A stretch of DNA of 64,000 bases, taken from NCBI RefSeq assembly GCF_018362975.1, contig NZ_CP074371.1, forward strand, positions 558,001-622,000. Reading direction: 5' to 3'. The position numbers and the translations under genes were made by a program. Below, piece by piece: positions 25,103 to 33,324 of this stretch (positions are counted from its first letter, which is position 1; the number at the start of each line of letters is the position of its first letter). The notes under the pieces are model-generated. The model did not search any database. It was not told where the DNA came from and worked only from the letters and a program-made list of their open reading frames with translations. The DNA comes from Nocardia tengchongensis (lineage in GTDB: Bacteria; Actinomycetota; Actinomycetes; Mycobacteriales; Mycobacteriaceae).

Positions 25103-25867
25103 CTATAAGACCAGTTCGACCACTATGCCGAGAGCGCACACCAGACAAACCACCAGTAACGCCACCGCATCGGCCCGGCCCGGCGAGCTCGGCCGGGCGG
25201 TCAACTCGCCGGTGCCGCCGCGGGTCGTGATGGCCTCGCCGAGCTCGCTCGCGCGGCGGCTGGAGACCGCCATGCTCGCGGTCAGAATGTCGACCAACGG
25301 GTTCTCCGACGCCCGGTGCAACAGCGAATCCTTTGGCCGCAGCCGCCGCGCCGCGCGCAGCAACCGCATCTCCTCGAGCAGCAGCGGCAGGCCGCGCAGC
25401 GTCAGCGCCACGACCACCGCCCACTCGTCCACCGGAACGGCGTGGCGAACACCGTTGCGAGTCCACCCGATTCGCTTGAGCGGCGCGCCGAGTTTGGCCA
25501 GGGCGGGCGCGACCTCACCCATCGGGGTGGTCCAGGCGACCAGGAACGACGCGCCCAGCAGCAGGAATCCGAACACGACCACCTGCGCGTACCGCAGCAG
25601 CGCCGACGCCCCGACGGGCGCGTTGATGGCCGCGCCGATCAGCACACCCGCCCACAGCAGCCACGGGAATCGGGGCAGCGTGCCCAACGGCAGCCGCGCC
25701 AGCAGGAACACCGCCACCAGGAACACGGCCGCCACCCCGAGCAGCGACCAGGAGGGAATGAACATGAGCAGCAGGCTGACCGCGAAGACGGCGATCATCT
25801 TGGTACCGGCCCACAGTCGATGCACGGGGCTGTCGACAGGGACCTCGCGGAGGATGACGCTGCTCAT
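25103..25867 (-). CDS. ECF transporter transmembrane component EcfT (CbiQ-like)
   Basis: A 254-residue membrane protein starting MSSVILREVPVDSPVHRLWA. Five to six helices are followed by the cytoplasmic coupling helices with the Ala-Arg-Gly-type motifs, here LLRAARRLRPKD and VSSRRASELGEAITTRG, which contact the ATPases. It overlaps the upstream ATPase gene by 4 bp (ATGA), so the two are cotranscribed and coupled. The pair matches what I recall as Rv2325c/Rv2326c of M. tuberculosis. Energy-coupling factor transporters import vitamins or metals; the substrate here is not evident. Confidence 0.9.
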   Translation of the reverse strand: MSSVILREVPVDSPVHRLWAGTKMIAVFAVSLLLMFIPSWSLLGVAAVFLVAVFLLARLPLGTLPRFPWLLWAGVLIGAAINAPVGASALLRYAQVVVFGFLLLGASFLVAWTTPMGEVAPALAKLGAPLKRIGWTRNGVRHAVPVDEWAVVVALTLRGLPLLLEEMRLLRAARRLRPKDSLLHRASENPLVDILTASMAVSSRRASELGEAITTRGGTGELTARPSSPGRADAVALLVVCLVCALGIVVELVL

Positions 25868-27990
25868 CGGAAACCTCCCGTGAAGTGGCGCGCCGGTGCG
25901 TAGTGCACTGCGGCGGACGGATTTTCGACGAGGCGGCCGTCGCGCAGGTGGACGGTGCGGTCACACACCGCGGTCATGTCGGCCACGTCGTGCGAGATGA
26001 CGATCAAGGTCAGACCCGAATCACGCAGGCGGGCAAGCAGTTCCACCACGCCGGCGCGACCCTCGGGATCCAATCCGGCGAGTGGTTCGTCGAGCACCAC
26101 CACCTGGGGATGACTGGCGACGATAGCCGCCAGCACCACCCGTTTGGCCTGACCGCCGCTGAGTTCCTCGATCGATCGGGTGACCAGGGTCCGGTCCAGG
26201 CCCACCTGGTCCAGGGCGCGGGCCACCGCGTAACTGCCGCGGCCACCCCAATCCTCGATCTCGGTGCCCACGTCCTGCCGCTGAAGTTGCAGCCGGGAAT
26301 GCTGGAAAGCGAGCTGCACGGCCCCGATTCGCTTGTGCACGGGGCGGGTCGTGCCCATGGGTTCGCGCAGCACGCAGGTGCCGGAGGTGGGCATGGTCAG
26401 CCCGGCCATGATCCACGCGAGCGTCGACTTGCCGGAGCCGTTGCCGCCCACGACGAGCAGGGCCTCGCCGCGACGGACGCTCAGGTCGATGTCGTGCAGA
26501 GCCGGGGCTTCCCACGGGGTGCCGCGGTTGTAGGTGTGGCCGACACCGGTCAGTTCGAGCACGGGTTCGCCCATGGGCCGACGGCGCAGGTCGCGCACCG
26601 GGCGAGGCCAGGCGGGCAGGTGCGCCACCGAGCGGCCCTGCTCCAAGTGGATGACGCGGTCCGCGGCGGCCGCGTCCGCTTCGTGATGGGTCACCAGGAC
26701 GACGGCCATCGGATGCCGGCGCGGCAGCCGGGCCAGCAGTGCGACCAGGTCGCGCCGGCCTTCCGGGTCGATCATGGAGGTCGCTTCGTCGGCGATGAGC
26801 AGGGTGGGCTGCCGGGCCAGGGCGGCGGCCACGGCGAGCCGCTGCTGCTGCCCGCCGGACAGAGTCGCGGTCTCGCGGCCGCCCATCCCGGTCAGGCCGA
26901 CCTCGGCGAGCAGTCCGTCGATGTCGACGGCCGCCGCGTCCGCGGTGGGCAGTCCCCACACCACGTCGTCGGCGACGAGCACGCCCAGGGTCTGGCTTTC
27001 GGGGCGTTGCAGGACCATGGCGGTGCCGCCGCGCACACCGAGACCCGCCGAGCCGGGCCGGGTGACGGTGCCTGAGGTCGGTGGGCGGCCCGCGAGAATC
27101 CTGGTGAGCGTGGACTTTCCGGATCCGTTGTGCCCGACCACCGCCACGAATTCACCGACGTGGACAGTCAGCTCGATGCGGTGCAGCGCGTCGGTCCGCG
27201 CACCCTGGTAGCGGAAGGTGACGTCGCGCAACGTGACCGGCAGCGGCGCGACCGGACGCGGGTCGGCGGGCGCGTCCAGCAGGCTGTCGCGCCCCGGCAG
27301 CCAGGCCAGTCGATCCAGCACCCGGCCGAGCACGAACCACGAGACCAATCCGCTGATCAGCATGGCCGCGACGATGCCGCCGCCCACGAACGCCCACCAC
27401 CAGTGCAGGACGGTGTCGGTGTAGCCGGCGACGGCCCGGCCGACCGGTTCCAGCCAGGACTGTTTCGCCGCAAGGCTTTCGATGCCCTGCGCGGAGTTGC
27501 GGATGCTGTCGAACAGCAGGGCCCGGGACCGCGCGAAGACCAGCAGCATCCCGACCGTCGCGGTCGCCATCACGAATCCGGCCACCGTCGACAGCACCGC
27601 CACCGCGGGCAGCCCACCGCCCCGGCGCTTGACGGTCCCGATGATCCCGCCGATCACCGCGACACCGATCAGGTTCTCCGCGGGCAGCAGCCCCGCCGCC
27701 ACGAACGTCACCAGCGTCCCCGCGATGGTGGTCGCCAATTGCGCGCGGAACCGGTGCCGATGCGCGAGCAGTCCCATCGGCACCGCCGCCACCAGTTGCA
27801 GCGCCGCCGCGAACGGCAGCAGCGCCCCCACGGTCACCAGCCCCACGGTGGCCCCGCCCAGCACAGCCCCCGCCGCCAGCTCGATCGGCCGCAACGCTCC
27901 GGCAGGCAGCGTCACCCCATCACTTCTCCCGGCGCTCGCCACGCCGACCGGCTCAGCCAGGTCGCCGCGCATCCGGTACGAATCGGTCAC
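25864..27990 (-). CDS. Fused ECF transporter: DUF2232 membrane domain plus two EcfA ATPase domains
   Basis: A 708-residue protein; the GTG at 27990 has GGAAGG upstream. Residues up to about 235 form a multi-helix membrane region (LAAGAVLGGATVGLVTVGAL through AMLISGLVSWFVLG) of the DUF2232 type, a candidate substrate-binding S component. Two ABC ATPase domains follow. The first has Walker A GHNGSGKST, signature LSGGQQQR and Walker B LLIADEAT. The second has GGNGSGKST, LSGGQAKR and VVVLDEPLAG. Having S-like and both A domains in one chain with a separate EcfT gives a two-gene ECF transporter. The transported compound is unknown. Confidence 0.9.
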   Translation of the reverse strand: MTDSYRMRGDLAEPVGVASAGRSDGVTLPAGALRPIELAAGAVLGGATVGLVTVGALLPFAAALQLVAAVPMGLLAHRHRFRAQLATTIAGTLVTFVAAGLLPAENLIGVAVIGGIIGTVKRRGGGLPAVAVLSTVAGFVMATATVGMLLVFARSRALLFDSIRNSAQGIESLAAKQSWLEPVGRAVAGYTDTVLHWWWAFVGGGIVAAMLISGLVSWFVLGRVLDRLAWLPGRDSLLDAPADPRPVAPLPVTLRDVTFRYQGARTDALHRIELTVHVGEFVAVVGHNGSGKSTLTRILAGRPPTSGTVTRPGSAGLGVRGGTAMVLQRPESQTLGVLVADDVVWGLPTADAAAVDIDGLLAEVGLTGMGGRETATLSGGQQQRLAVAAALARQPTLLIADEATSMIDPEGRRDLVALLARLPRRHPMAVVLVTHHEADAAAADRVIHLEQGRSVAHLPAWPRPVRDLRRRPMGEPVLELTGVGHTYNRGTPWEAPALHDIDLSVRRGEALLVVGGNGSGKSTLAWIMAGLTMPTSGTCVLREPMGTTRPVHKRIGAVQLAFQHSRLQLQRQDVGTEIEDWGGRGSYAVARALDQVGLDRTLVTRSIEELSGGQAKRVVLAAIVASHPQVVVLDEPLAGLDPEGRAGVVELLARLRDSGLTLIVISHDVADMTAVCDRTVHLRDGRLVENPSAAVHYAPARHFTGGFR

Positions 27991-28103
27991 GCCTTCCAGT
28001 CTGCCGTGTCCGGACCCCGACCCCCCTCGACCTCTCAATATCTCCACAGACTCCGGGCACGAGATCCACAACCCGGCGCTTCGCGATCTTTTTTCGCACG
28101 CCG

Positions 28104-28131
28104 TGTCGATTTCCCTGGGTCGCCGTTCGAC
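28104..28131 (+). promoter_or_regulatory. Predicted ECF42-type sigma-factor promoter
   Basis: TGTCGA (28104-28109) and CGAC (28128-28131) are separated by 18 nt, upstream of the DGPF gene and its GGAGG. Promoters of the ECF42 sigma group are reported with a TGTCGA -35 and a CGA(C/T) -10, so the sigma factor encoded 500 bp downstream probably drives its own operon. Confidence 0.7.
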
Positions 28132-28178
28132 CTTGGCGTGAGAGGGTCGGACAGCGACCCGCGACAAGGAGGACCAAC

Positions 28179-28598
28179 GTGAAGTACATGCTCATCTGGC
28201 GCGCCACCGACGAGGGCAATGCGGCCATGGCCGAGGCCGACTTCGAGAAGATGATCGAAACCGTGGGGCGCTTCAACGACGAGCTGATCCGGGCCGGGGT
28301 GCTGCTGGCGGCGGAGGGCCTCGACAGCCCGGAAGACAGCGTGGTGGTGGACTTCTCGTCCGAGCCGCCGCTGGTCACCGACGGACCGTACGGCGAGACC
28401 AAGGAGCTGTTCGGCGGCTTCTACATCTTGAACGTCGCGTCCAAGGAGGAGGCCGTCGAATGGGCCAAGCGGGCGCCGTCCCTGGGCGCGGGATTCAAGA
28501 CCGAGATCCGGCGGGTCACCACCATCGACGAGTTCCCGCAGGACAACGAGTGGATCCGCAAGGAACGCGCCTGGCGCGAAAAGACCGGACAGCTGTGA
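28179..28598 (+). CDS. DGPF/YCII-family protein
   Basis: A 139-residue dimeric alpha-beta barrel protein starting MKYMLIWRATDEGNAAMAEA; the GTG has AAGGAGG upstream. It carries the DGPF-type motif TDGPYGETKELFGGFYIL, which names the group (YCII-related). Genes of this type are the conserved partners of ECF42 sigma factors; the next gene, 11 bp downstream, is one. The proteins are thought to act with the sigma factor, but their biochemical role is not established. Confidence 0.93.
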   Translation: MKYMLIWRATDEGNAAMAEADFEKMIETVGRFNDELIRAGVLLAAEGLDSPEDSVVVDFSSEPPLVTDGPYGETKELFGGFYILNVASKEEAVEWAKRAPSLGAGFKTEIRRVTTIDEFPQDNEWIRKERAWREKTGQL

Positions 28599-28609
28599 GC
28601 TGCTGAGGG

Positions 28610-29890
28610 ATGGCCGTCGCTACCGGTCGTGAGGCCGTCGCCGCGGTGTGGCGCATCGAATCCGCCCGCATCGTCGGCGCACTGGCCCGATACACCGGCG
28701 ATTTCGCGCTCGCCGAAGACCTGGCCCAGGAAGCACTGGCGGAAGCCTTGGTGACCTGGCCGCGGGACGGCGTGCCGCGCAACCCGTCCGGTTGGTTGCT
28801 CACGGTCGGCCGGCGACGGGCCATCGATGCCTTCCGCCGTCGCGCCATCCGTGACGATCGGTACGCCGCCCTCGCCCGCGAACTCGGCGAGGGCGGCACT
28901 GCGACCGGCGGGCCGGGCCCGGAGGCTCCCGATTCGGAACCGCTCTGGGACCCGGATCAGATCGACGACGACGTGCTCGCCCTGATGTTCGTGTCGTGCC
29001 ACCCGGTCCTGTCGCGGGAGGCCCGGGTGGCGTTGACCCTGCGTGTGGTCGGCGGCCTGACCAGCGACGAGATCGCCAAAGCCTGCCTGGTCCCGACGGC
29101 GACCGTGCAGGCCCGGATCACCCGCGCCAAGAAGACCCTCGCGGCGGCGCGAGTTCCGTTCGGGGTACCGCCCGAGAACGAGCGTGGGGCGCGGCTCGGC
29201 TCGGTGCTCAATGTCATCTACGTGATCTTCACCGAAGGCTCCTCGGCCACCTCCGGATCCGACCTCATCCGTCTGGACCTCGCCGGCGAGGCCCAGCGGC
29301 TCGCTCGGGTGCTGGCGCACCTCATGCCGGCCGAACCCGAAGTCCACGGCCTGCTGGCCCTGCTCGAGCTGACCGCCGCCCGCTTTCCCGCCCGAGTCGA
29401 TGCGAAGGGACACCCGGTTCTGCTGGAACAACAGAATCGAATGCGCTGGGATCGGACCGCGATACGGCGCGGCCGGGCCGCACTGCAGCAGGCGGCCCGA
29501 GCCGGGCGCGGGCTCGGCGCGTACGGTCTGCAGGCCGCGATCGCCGAATGCCATGCGATCGCCGACTCGGTGGACGACACCGACTGGGATCGCATCGTGC
29601 TGCTCTACGAAGCGCTCGGCCGGCTCGCCCCGTCCCCGATCGTGGACCTCAACCGTGCGGTCGCAGTCTGCATGGCACAGGGCCCCGCGGCCGCACTGAC
29701 CATCGTCGACGAGCTCGACGCCGCCGCGGAGCTCGCGGACTCGCATCTGCTGGCGAGCGTCCGCGGCGAGCTGCTCGCCAAACTGGGCCGGCGAGACGAA
29801 GCCCGGGCGGCCTTCGCACGCGCGATCGACCGGTGCCGCAACGACCGCGAACGCGCCCTGCTCGAAGGCAAGCTGGCCGAACTCGGGTGA
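28610..29890 (+). CDS. ECF42-group RNA polymerase sigma factor with long C-terminal domain
   Basis: A 426-residue protein. Sigma region 2 spans about residues 10-80 (RYTGDFALAEDLAQEALAEA and GWLLTVGRRRAIDAFRRR), and region 4 spans about 125-180 (EARVALTLRVVGGLTSDEIA, LVPTATVQARITRAKKTL). A C-terminal extension of about 230 residues with helical, TPR-like character (AGRGLGAYGLQAAIAECHAI, SPIVDLNRAVAVCMAQG) is diagnostic of ECF42. This group has no classical anti-sigma factor; the extension is thought to control activity. It probably autoregulates through the promoter at 28104-28131. Confidence 0.93.
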   Translation: MAVATGREAVAAVWRIESARIVGALARYTGDFALAEDLAQEALAEALVTWPRDGVPRNPSGWLLTVGRRRAIDAFRRRAIRDDRYAALARELGEGGTATGGPGPEAPDSEPLWDPDQIDDDVLALMFVSCHPVLSREARVALTLRVVGGLTSDEIAKACLVPTATVQARITRAKKTLAAARVPFGVPPENERGARLGSVLNVIYVIFTEGSSATSGSDLIRLDLAGEAQRLARVLAHLMPAEPEVHGLLALLELTAARFPARVDAKGHPVLLEQQNRMRWDRTAIRRGRAALQQAARAGRGLGAYGLQAAIAECHAIADSVDDTDWDRIVLLYEALGRLAPSPIVDLNRAVAVCMAQGPAAALTIVDELDAAAELADSHLLASVRGELLAKLGRRDEARAAFARAIDRCRNDRERALLEGKLAELG

Positions 29891-29940
29891 GGCGTAGGGT
29901 GGCGAAAGAGGGTGGGGCACTGGGCTATTGCGGAGGGCTT

Positions 29941-30585
29941 ATGCGGCGCGGGAATGGGCTGGAGATACCGGAGACGCTCGAGGACGTCTGTGCACCGGAG
30001 AGCATGGCGGTCGTCGTGTACGACATGCAGGTCGGGGTGCTGGGGCAGCTCGAGGACGGACCGGCGATCACCGAGCGGGTGGTGCGGGTCGTCGAGGCCG
30101 CGCGGCGCGGCGGCTATCCCGTGATCTTCCTGCGGCACTTCTTCCTGCCGAAGCGGCTGATGGGGAAGTTCGCGCTGCGGATGGCGATGAGCTGGCAGGG
30201 TGCGGAATCAGCGGAGGACGTGGTGCCGATCCTGCAGCGGGATACGCCGGCCTTCCAGCTGGTGCCCGAACTGCAGCCGCGCGAGGGCGAAGTGGTGTTC
30301 GACAAGACGTCGATGTCGGCGTTCGAGGGCACTCCCCTGGCGTCCACCCTGCGGGATCTCGGAATCGGGGCGTACGCGATCGTCGGGGTCGCGCTGGAGA
30401 TCGGGATCGCGCCGACCGTGAGCCACTCCACCGACCTGGGGTTCGTGCCGATCGTGATCCGGGACGGGGTCGGCGGGCGCGACACGGCGGGGCTACAGCG
30501 GGCCTGGGACGACTTCGCGTTCCAGGGGCACGCCATCGTCACCGATTCCGACACCATCGTGCCGCTGCTGGAGAAGACGAGTTAG
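29941..30585 (+). CDS. Isochorismatase-fold hydrolase lacking the catalytic cysteine
   Basis: A 214-residue protein; ATG with CGGAGG upstream. The isochorismatase-like fold shows Asp28 (VVVYDMQ) and Lys122 (VFDKTSMSAFEGTPL). The third catalytic position, a Cys in cysteine-hydrolase members (nicotinamidase, N-carbamoylsarcosine amidase), is Gly155 in GVALEIGIAPT. True isochorismatases also lack the Cys, so the protein could hydrolyse an enol ether or be an altered member. No siderophore genes are adjacent. It is convergent with ligD, overlapping by 4 bp. Confidence 0.85.
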   Translation: MRRGNGLEIPETLEDVCAPESMAVVVYDMQVGVLGQLEDGPAITERVVRVVEAARRGGYPVIFLRHFFLPKRLMGKFALRMAMSWQGAESAEDVVPILQRDTPAFQLVPELQPREGEVVFDKTSMSAFEGTPLASTLRDLGIGAYAIVGVALEIGIAPTVSHSTDLGFVPIVIRDGVGGRDTAGLQRAWDDFAFQGHAIVTDSDTIVPLLEKTS

Positions 30586-32840
30586 TCGGAGCCGGGGATC
30601 CAGGCCGGATGCCACAGGCGTCCGGTCTCGGTCCAGTTCTGGAAGCGGACCGTGCCGGTGAGCTTCGGCGTCACCCACACGGCGTCACGGCGTTCGTCGG
30701 CGGTGAGGTCGTTGCCGAACGGGCTGGTCTTGCGTTCCAGCCGGTGCAGGCGGTCGGCGAGATCGCTCATCTCCTGCTCGCTGAAACCGGTGCCGACCCG
30801 GCCGAGGTAGTACAGCTCGCCCTGATGCCGGACGCCGACCAGCAGGGACGCGAATTGCCGTGCCGCCGAACGCCGATAGCCGCCGACCACCACCGACAGC
30901 GTCCGCCAGTTGCGGGTCTTGATCCAGGACTGGCCGCGGCGGCCGGGCAGGTAGACCGAGTCGCGGCGTTTGGCGACCACCCCCTCCATGCCGTGCTCCT
31001 GGCTGTAGCGCAGCGCATCCGCGCCCGAACCCCGCAGCTGCGGCGGCACGATCAGCGAACGTGCCTGCCCGGCAAGAGCTTCCAGGACGCGCCGCCGATC
31101 GTCGTAGCGTTTGCGGACCAGCGAGGTGCCGTCCAGGTACAGCAGGTCGAAGGCCAGGAAGACGGCGCGACCCGAATCGGCGCGCAGCAGGCCGAGATTC
31201 GCGCCGCCGTGCTCGTCGAAGACCACCGCCTCGCCGTCCAGCACGGCGGCATGGCCGGACAGTTCCGCACCCAGCACCGCCAGGCCCGCATACTTCCCGG
31301 TGACATCGTGACCGGCGCGGCTGCGCAAGGTCACCGCGCCGTCCTCGATCTCGGCGATCAACCGGAAGCCGTCCCATTTGGTCTCGAACGCCCACTGCCC
31401 GGCGTCCAGGGTCGTCACGTCACCGGCCGTGGCCAGCATCGGCTCGAGCCCGCGCGGCATCGGCGCGGGCGGCCGCGGCACCGAGACAGGTTGCGCCCCA
31501 TTGCCTTCCGGCGGCGTCTGATCCTTCATCAGATGCATGAGCCACTGATTGCCGCTGGTCTGGATCAGCGCGTACCGCCCGGTCAGGCGCTGCCCGTGCA
31601 ACCAGACGATGACCTCGTCGTCCCGCCACTTCTCGGTCTCGTAGGTGCCGGAATCCCAGATGGTCATCTCGCCGCCGCCGTACTCACCCTTGGGGATGGT
31701 CCCGTGGAAGGTGAGGTACTCGATCGGATGGTCCTCGGTGTGCACGGCCAGCCGGTTCTCGCCGGTGTCGGTGGGCGGGCCCTTGGGGACCGCCCAGGAC
31801 GCGAGGACGCCGTCGCGTTCCAGCCGGACATCCCAGTGCAGCCGGCGGGCGTGATGCTCCTGCACCACGAATCGATCCCCCGGCCCGGCGTCGGGCCGGC
31901 CGGGCGGCACCGGTTCGGGGGTGCGGCCGGGATCGCGCAGGGACCGGTAGGTGTCGAGCCGATCCGGTTCCGGCAGCGGGTCGTCCAATCCCGCCAGCAG
32001 GTCGCCCTGCTCCTCGAATCGACGTAGTACTTCACCGAAGGTCAAGTGCCGCAGCCGCTTCGGCTGTTCGATCTCCGACCAGTCGCGCGGCGCGGCCACC
32101 CACGGCTCGGCGCGGCCGCGCAGCGAATACGGCGCGATGGTGGTCTTGGCGGGATTGTTCTGGCTCCAGTCCAGGAACACCTTGCCCGCCCGCGCAGACT
32201 TGGCCATGACGGCCGTCACCAGCTCCGGCCGCAGCTGCTGCAGATTGGTGGCGACCTGTTTGGCGACCGCCGACGCCCCGTTCGGGCCGAGCCTGCGGTC
32301 CAGCGGCACATAGATGTGAATTCCCTTGGAGCCGCTGGTAACCGGGTACGCCTGCAAACCCACCTCACGCACCACATCGCGCAGGATCAAAGCGACCTCG
32401 GCGCATTGGTCGAGCCCCGCGCCCGGCCCGGGATCCAGATCGAACACCAGGCGGGTGACGTCACCGACCTCGGCGCCGTCGAAACGCCATTGCGGCACAT
32501 GCAATTCCAGGGCGGCCTGCTGCCCGAGCCAGGCCATGCCGGCCACCGAGTCGATGAGCGGATAGGTGACCGGCCGATCGGAATGGCGAACGGTGCGCCG
32601 TTCCAACCACTTCGGCGCGTGCTCGGCCAGGTTCTTCTCGAAGAACGACGGCTCGTCCACCCCGTTCGGCCACCGCTTACGGGTCACCGGGCGGTCCGCA
32701 ATATGCGGCAGCAGAGCCGGGGCGATGGCCGTGAAATAGTCGATGACCGCACCCTTGGTGGTCCCGGTGGCCGGGTACAGCACCTTGTCGAGGTTGGTCA
32801 GCCCAACCTCGATGCCCCCGAAATCCCGGCGGGACCCCAT
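30582..32840 (-). CDS. ligD: ATP-dependent DNA ligase D (polymerase-phosphoesterase-ligase)
   Basis: A 752-residue multidomain NHEJ protein in the mycobacterial order. The primase-like polymerase domain (about residues 1-290) has the metal motif FDLDPGPG. The 3'-phosphoesterase domain (about 325-450) has FVVQEHHARRLHWDVRLERD. The ligase domain (about 475-752) has the nucleotidyl-transfer motif ETKWDGFRL with the AMP-accepting Lys. It repairs double-strand breaks with Ku, which is not encoded here. The start at 32840 is supported by TAAACT 6 nt upstream (leaderless). Length is close to that of M. tuberculosis LigD. Confidence 0.95.
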   Translation of the reverse strand: MGSRRDFGGIEVGLTNLDKVLYPATGTTKGAVIDYFTAIAPALLPHIADRPVTRKRWPNGVDEPSFFEKNLAEHAPKWLERRTVRHSDRPVTYPLIDSVAGMAWLGQQAALELHVPQWRFDGAEVGDVTRLVFDLDPGPGAGLDQCAEVALILRDVVREVGLQAYPVTSGSKGIHIYVPLDRRLGPNGASAVAKQVATNLQQLRPELVTAVMAKSARAGKVFLDWSQNNPAKTTIAPYSLRGRAEPWVAAPRDWSEIEQPKRLRHLTFGEVLRRFEEQGDLLAGLDDPLPEPDRLDTYRSLRDPGRTPEPVPPGRPDAGPGDRFVVQEHHARRLHWDVRLERDGVLASWAVPKGPPTDTGENRLAVHTEDHPIEYLTFHGTIPKGEYGGGEMTIWDSGTYETEKWRDDEVIVWLHGQRLTGRYALIQTSGNQWLMHLMKDQTPPEGNGAQPVSVPRPPAPMPRGLEPMLATAGDVTTLDAGQWAFETKWDGFRLIAEIEDGAVTLRSRAGHDVTGKYAGLAVLGAELSGHAAVLDGEAVVFDEHGGANLGLLRADSGRAVFLAFDLLYLDGTSLVRKRYDDRRRVLEALAGQARSLIVPPQLRGSGADALRYSQEHGMEGVVAKRRDSVYLPGRRGQSWIKTRNWRTLSVVVGGYRRSAARQFASLLVGVRHQGELYYLGRVGTGFSEQEMSDLADRLHRLERKTSPFGNDLTADERRDAVWVTPKLTGTVRFQNWTETGRLWHPAWIPGSD

Positions 32841-32846
32841 GACAGC

Positions 32847-32852
32847 AGTTTA
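32847..32852 (-). promoter_or_regulatory. -10 element of ligD (leaderless)
   Basis: On the reverse strand TAAACT ends 6 nt before the ligD ATG at 32840; no ribosome-binding site is present. Confidence 0.5.
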
Positions 32853-32904
32853 GGGCCGGGTCCCGCCCGAAACCCGCAGCCCACGCACGGCCGTGAAAAG
32901 CCAA

Positions 32905-32956
32905 CGGGCCGTTCGGGTCAAGCGGCGGAGCTCCCCCGCCACTCCCGAACAGCCCG
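32905..32956 (-). terminator. Hairpin downstream of the Rv0909-like gene
   Basis: Outer arms CGGGC/GCCCG and GTTCGGG/CCCGAAC enclose an inner GGCGG/CCGCC stem. It separates the antitoxin-like gene from ligD and probably terminates the operon that ends at 32975. Confidence 0.65.
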
Positions 32957-32974
32957 TGGAGAGACCGGTACGGA

Positions 32975-33298
32975 CTAGGCCGGAGGCTGTTCGCCTGCCG
33001 CGGGCTCCGGGGCCGGTTCGGCCGCCGGCTCGGCGGGGGCGGGCTCGGCGGGAGCGGGCTCAGCGGGGGCGGGCTCGGCGGCCGCCTCGGCGGGCGCTTC
33101 CGCCGCAGCCGTGTCGGTCGGGATGGCGTTCTTGACCGCCTCCGCGCCCTTGTCGATCTGGGAGGAGAACTTCCCCCCGGTCTTCTCGTCGATCATGTGA
33201 CCGGCCTTGTCGACCGCCTGCTCGATCTTCGCGGCGTTCTGGGCCGCCACTTCCTTGCCCTTGCCGACCAAGCCCTTGAGCGTGTCCATGAGACTCAC
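32975..33298 (-). CDS. MT0933/Rv0909-like antitoxin-family protein with Pro-Ala-Glu tail
   Basis: A 107-residue protein starting MSLMDTLKGLVGKGKEVAAQ from a GTG with GGAG 8 nt upstream. The first 60 residues (KIEQAVDKAGHMIDEKTGGK, FSSQIDKGAEAVK) match the small MT0933 antitoxin family, exemplified by Rv0909, which neutralises toxin Rv0910 in M. tuberculosis. The last 40 residues are low-complexity PAEPAPAEPA repeats that the mycobacterial protein lacks, as far as I recall. No Rv0910-like toxin is next to it. It lies downstream of the MBL gene on the same strand. Confidence 0.75.
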   Translation of the reverse strand: MSLMDTLKGLVGKGKEVAAQNAAKIEQAVDKAGHMIDEKTGGKFSSQIDKGAEAVKNAIPTDTAAAEAPAEAAAEPAPAEPAPAEPAPAEPAAEPAPEPAAGEQPPA

Positions 33299-33324
33299 AG
33301 CCCTGCTCCTTCAATCTCGGTCCG

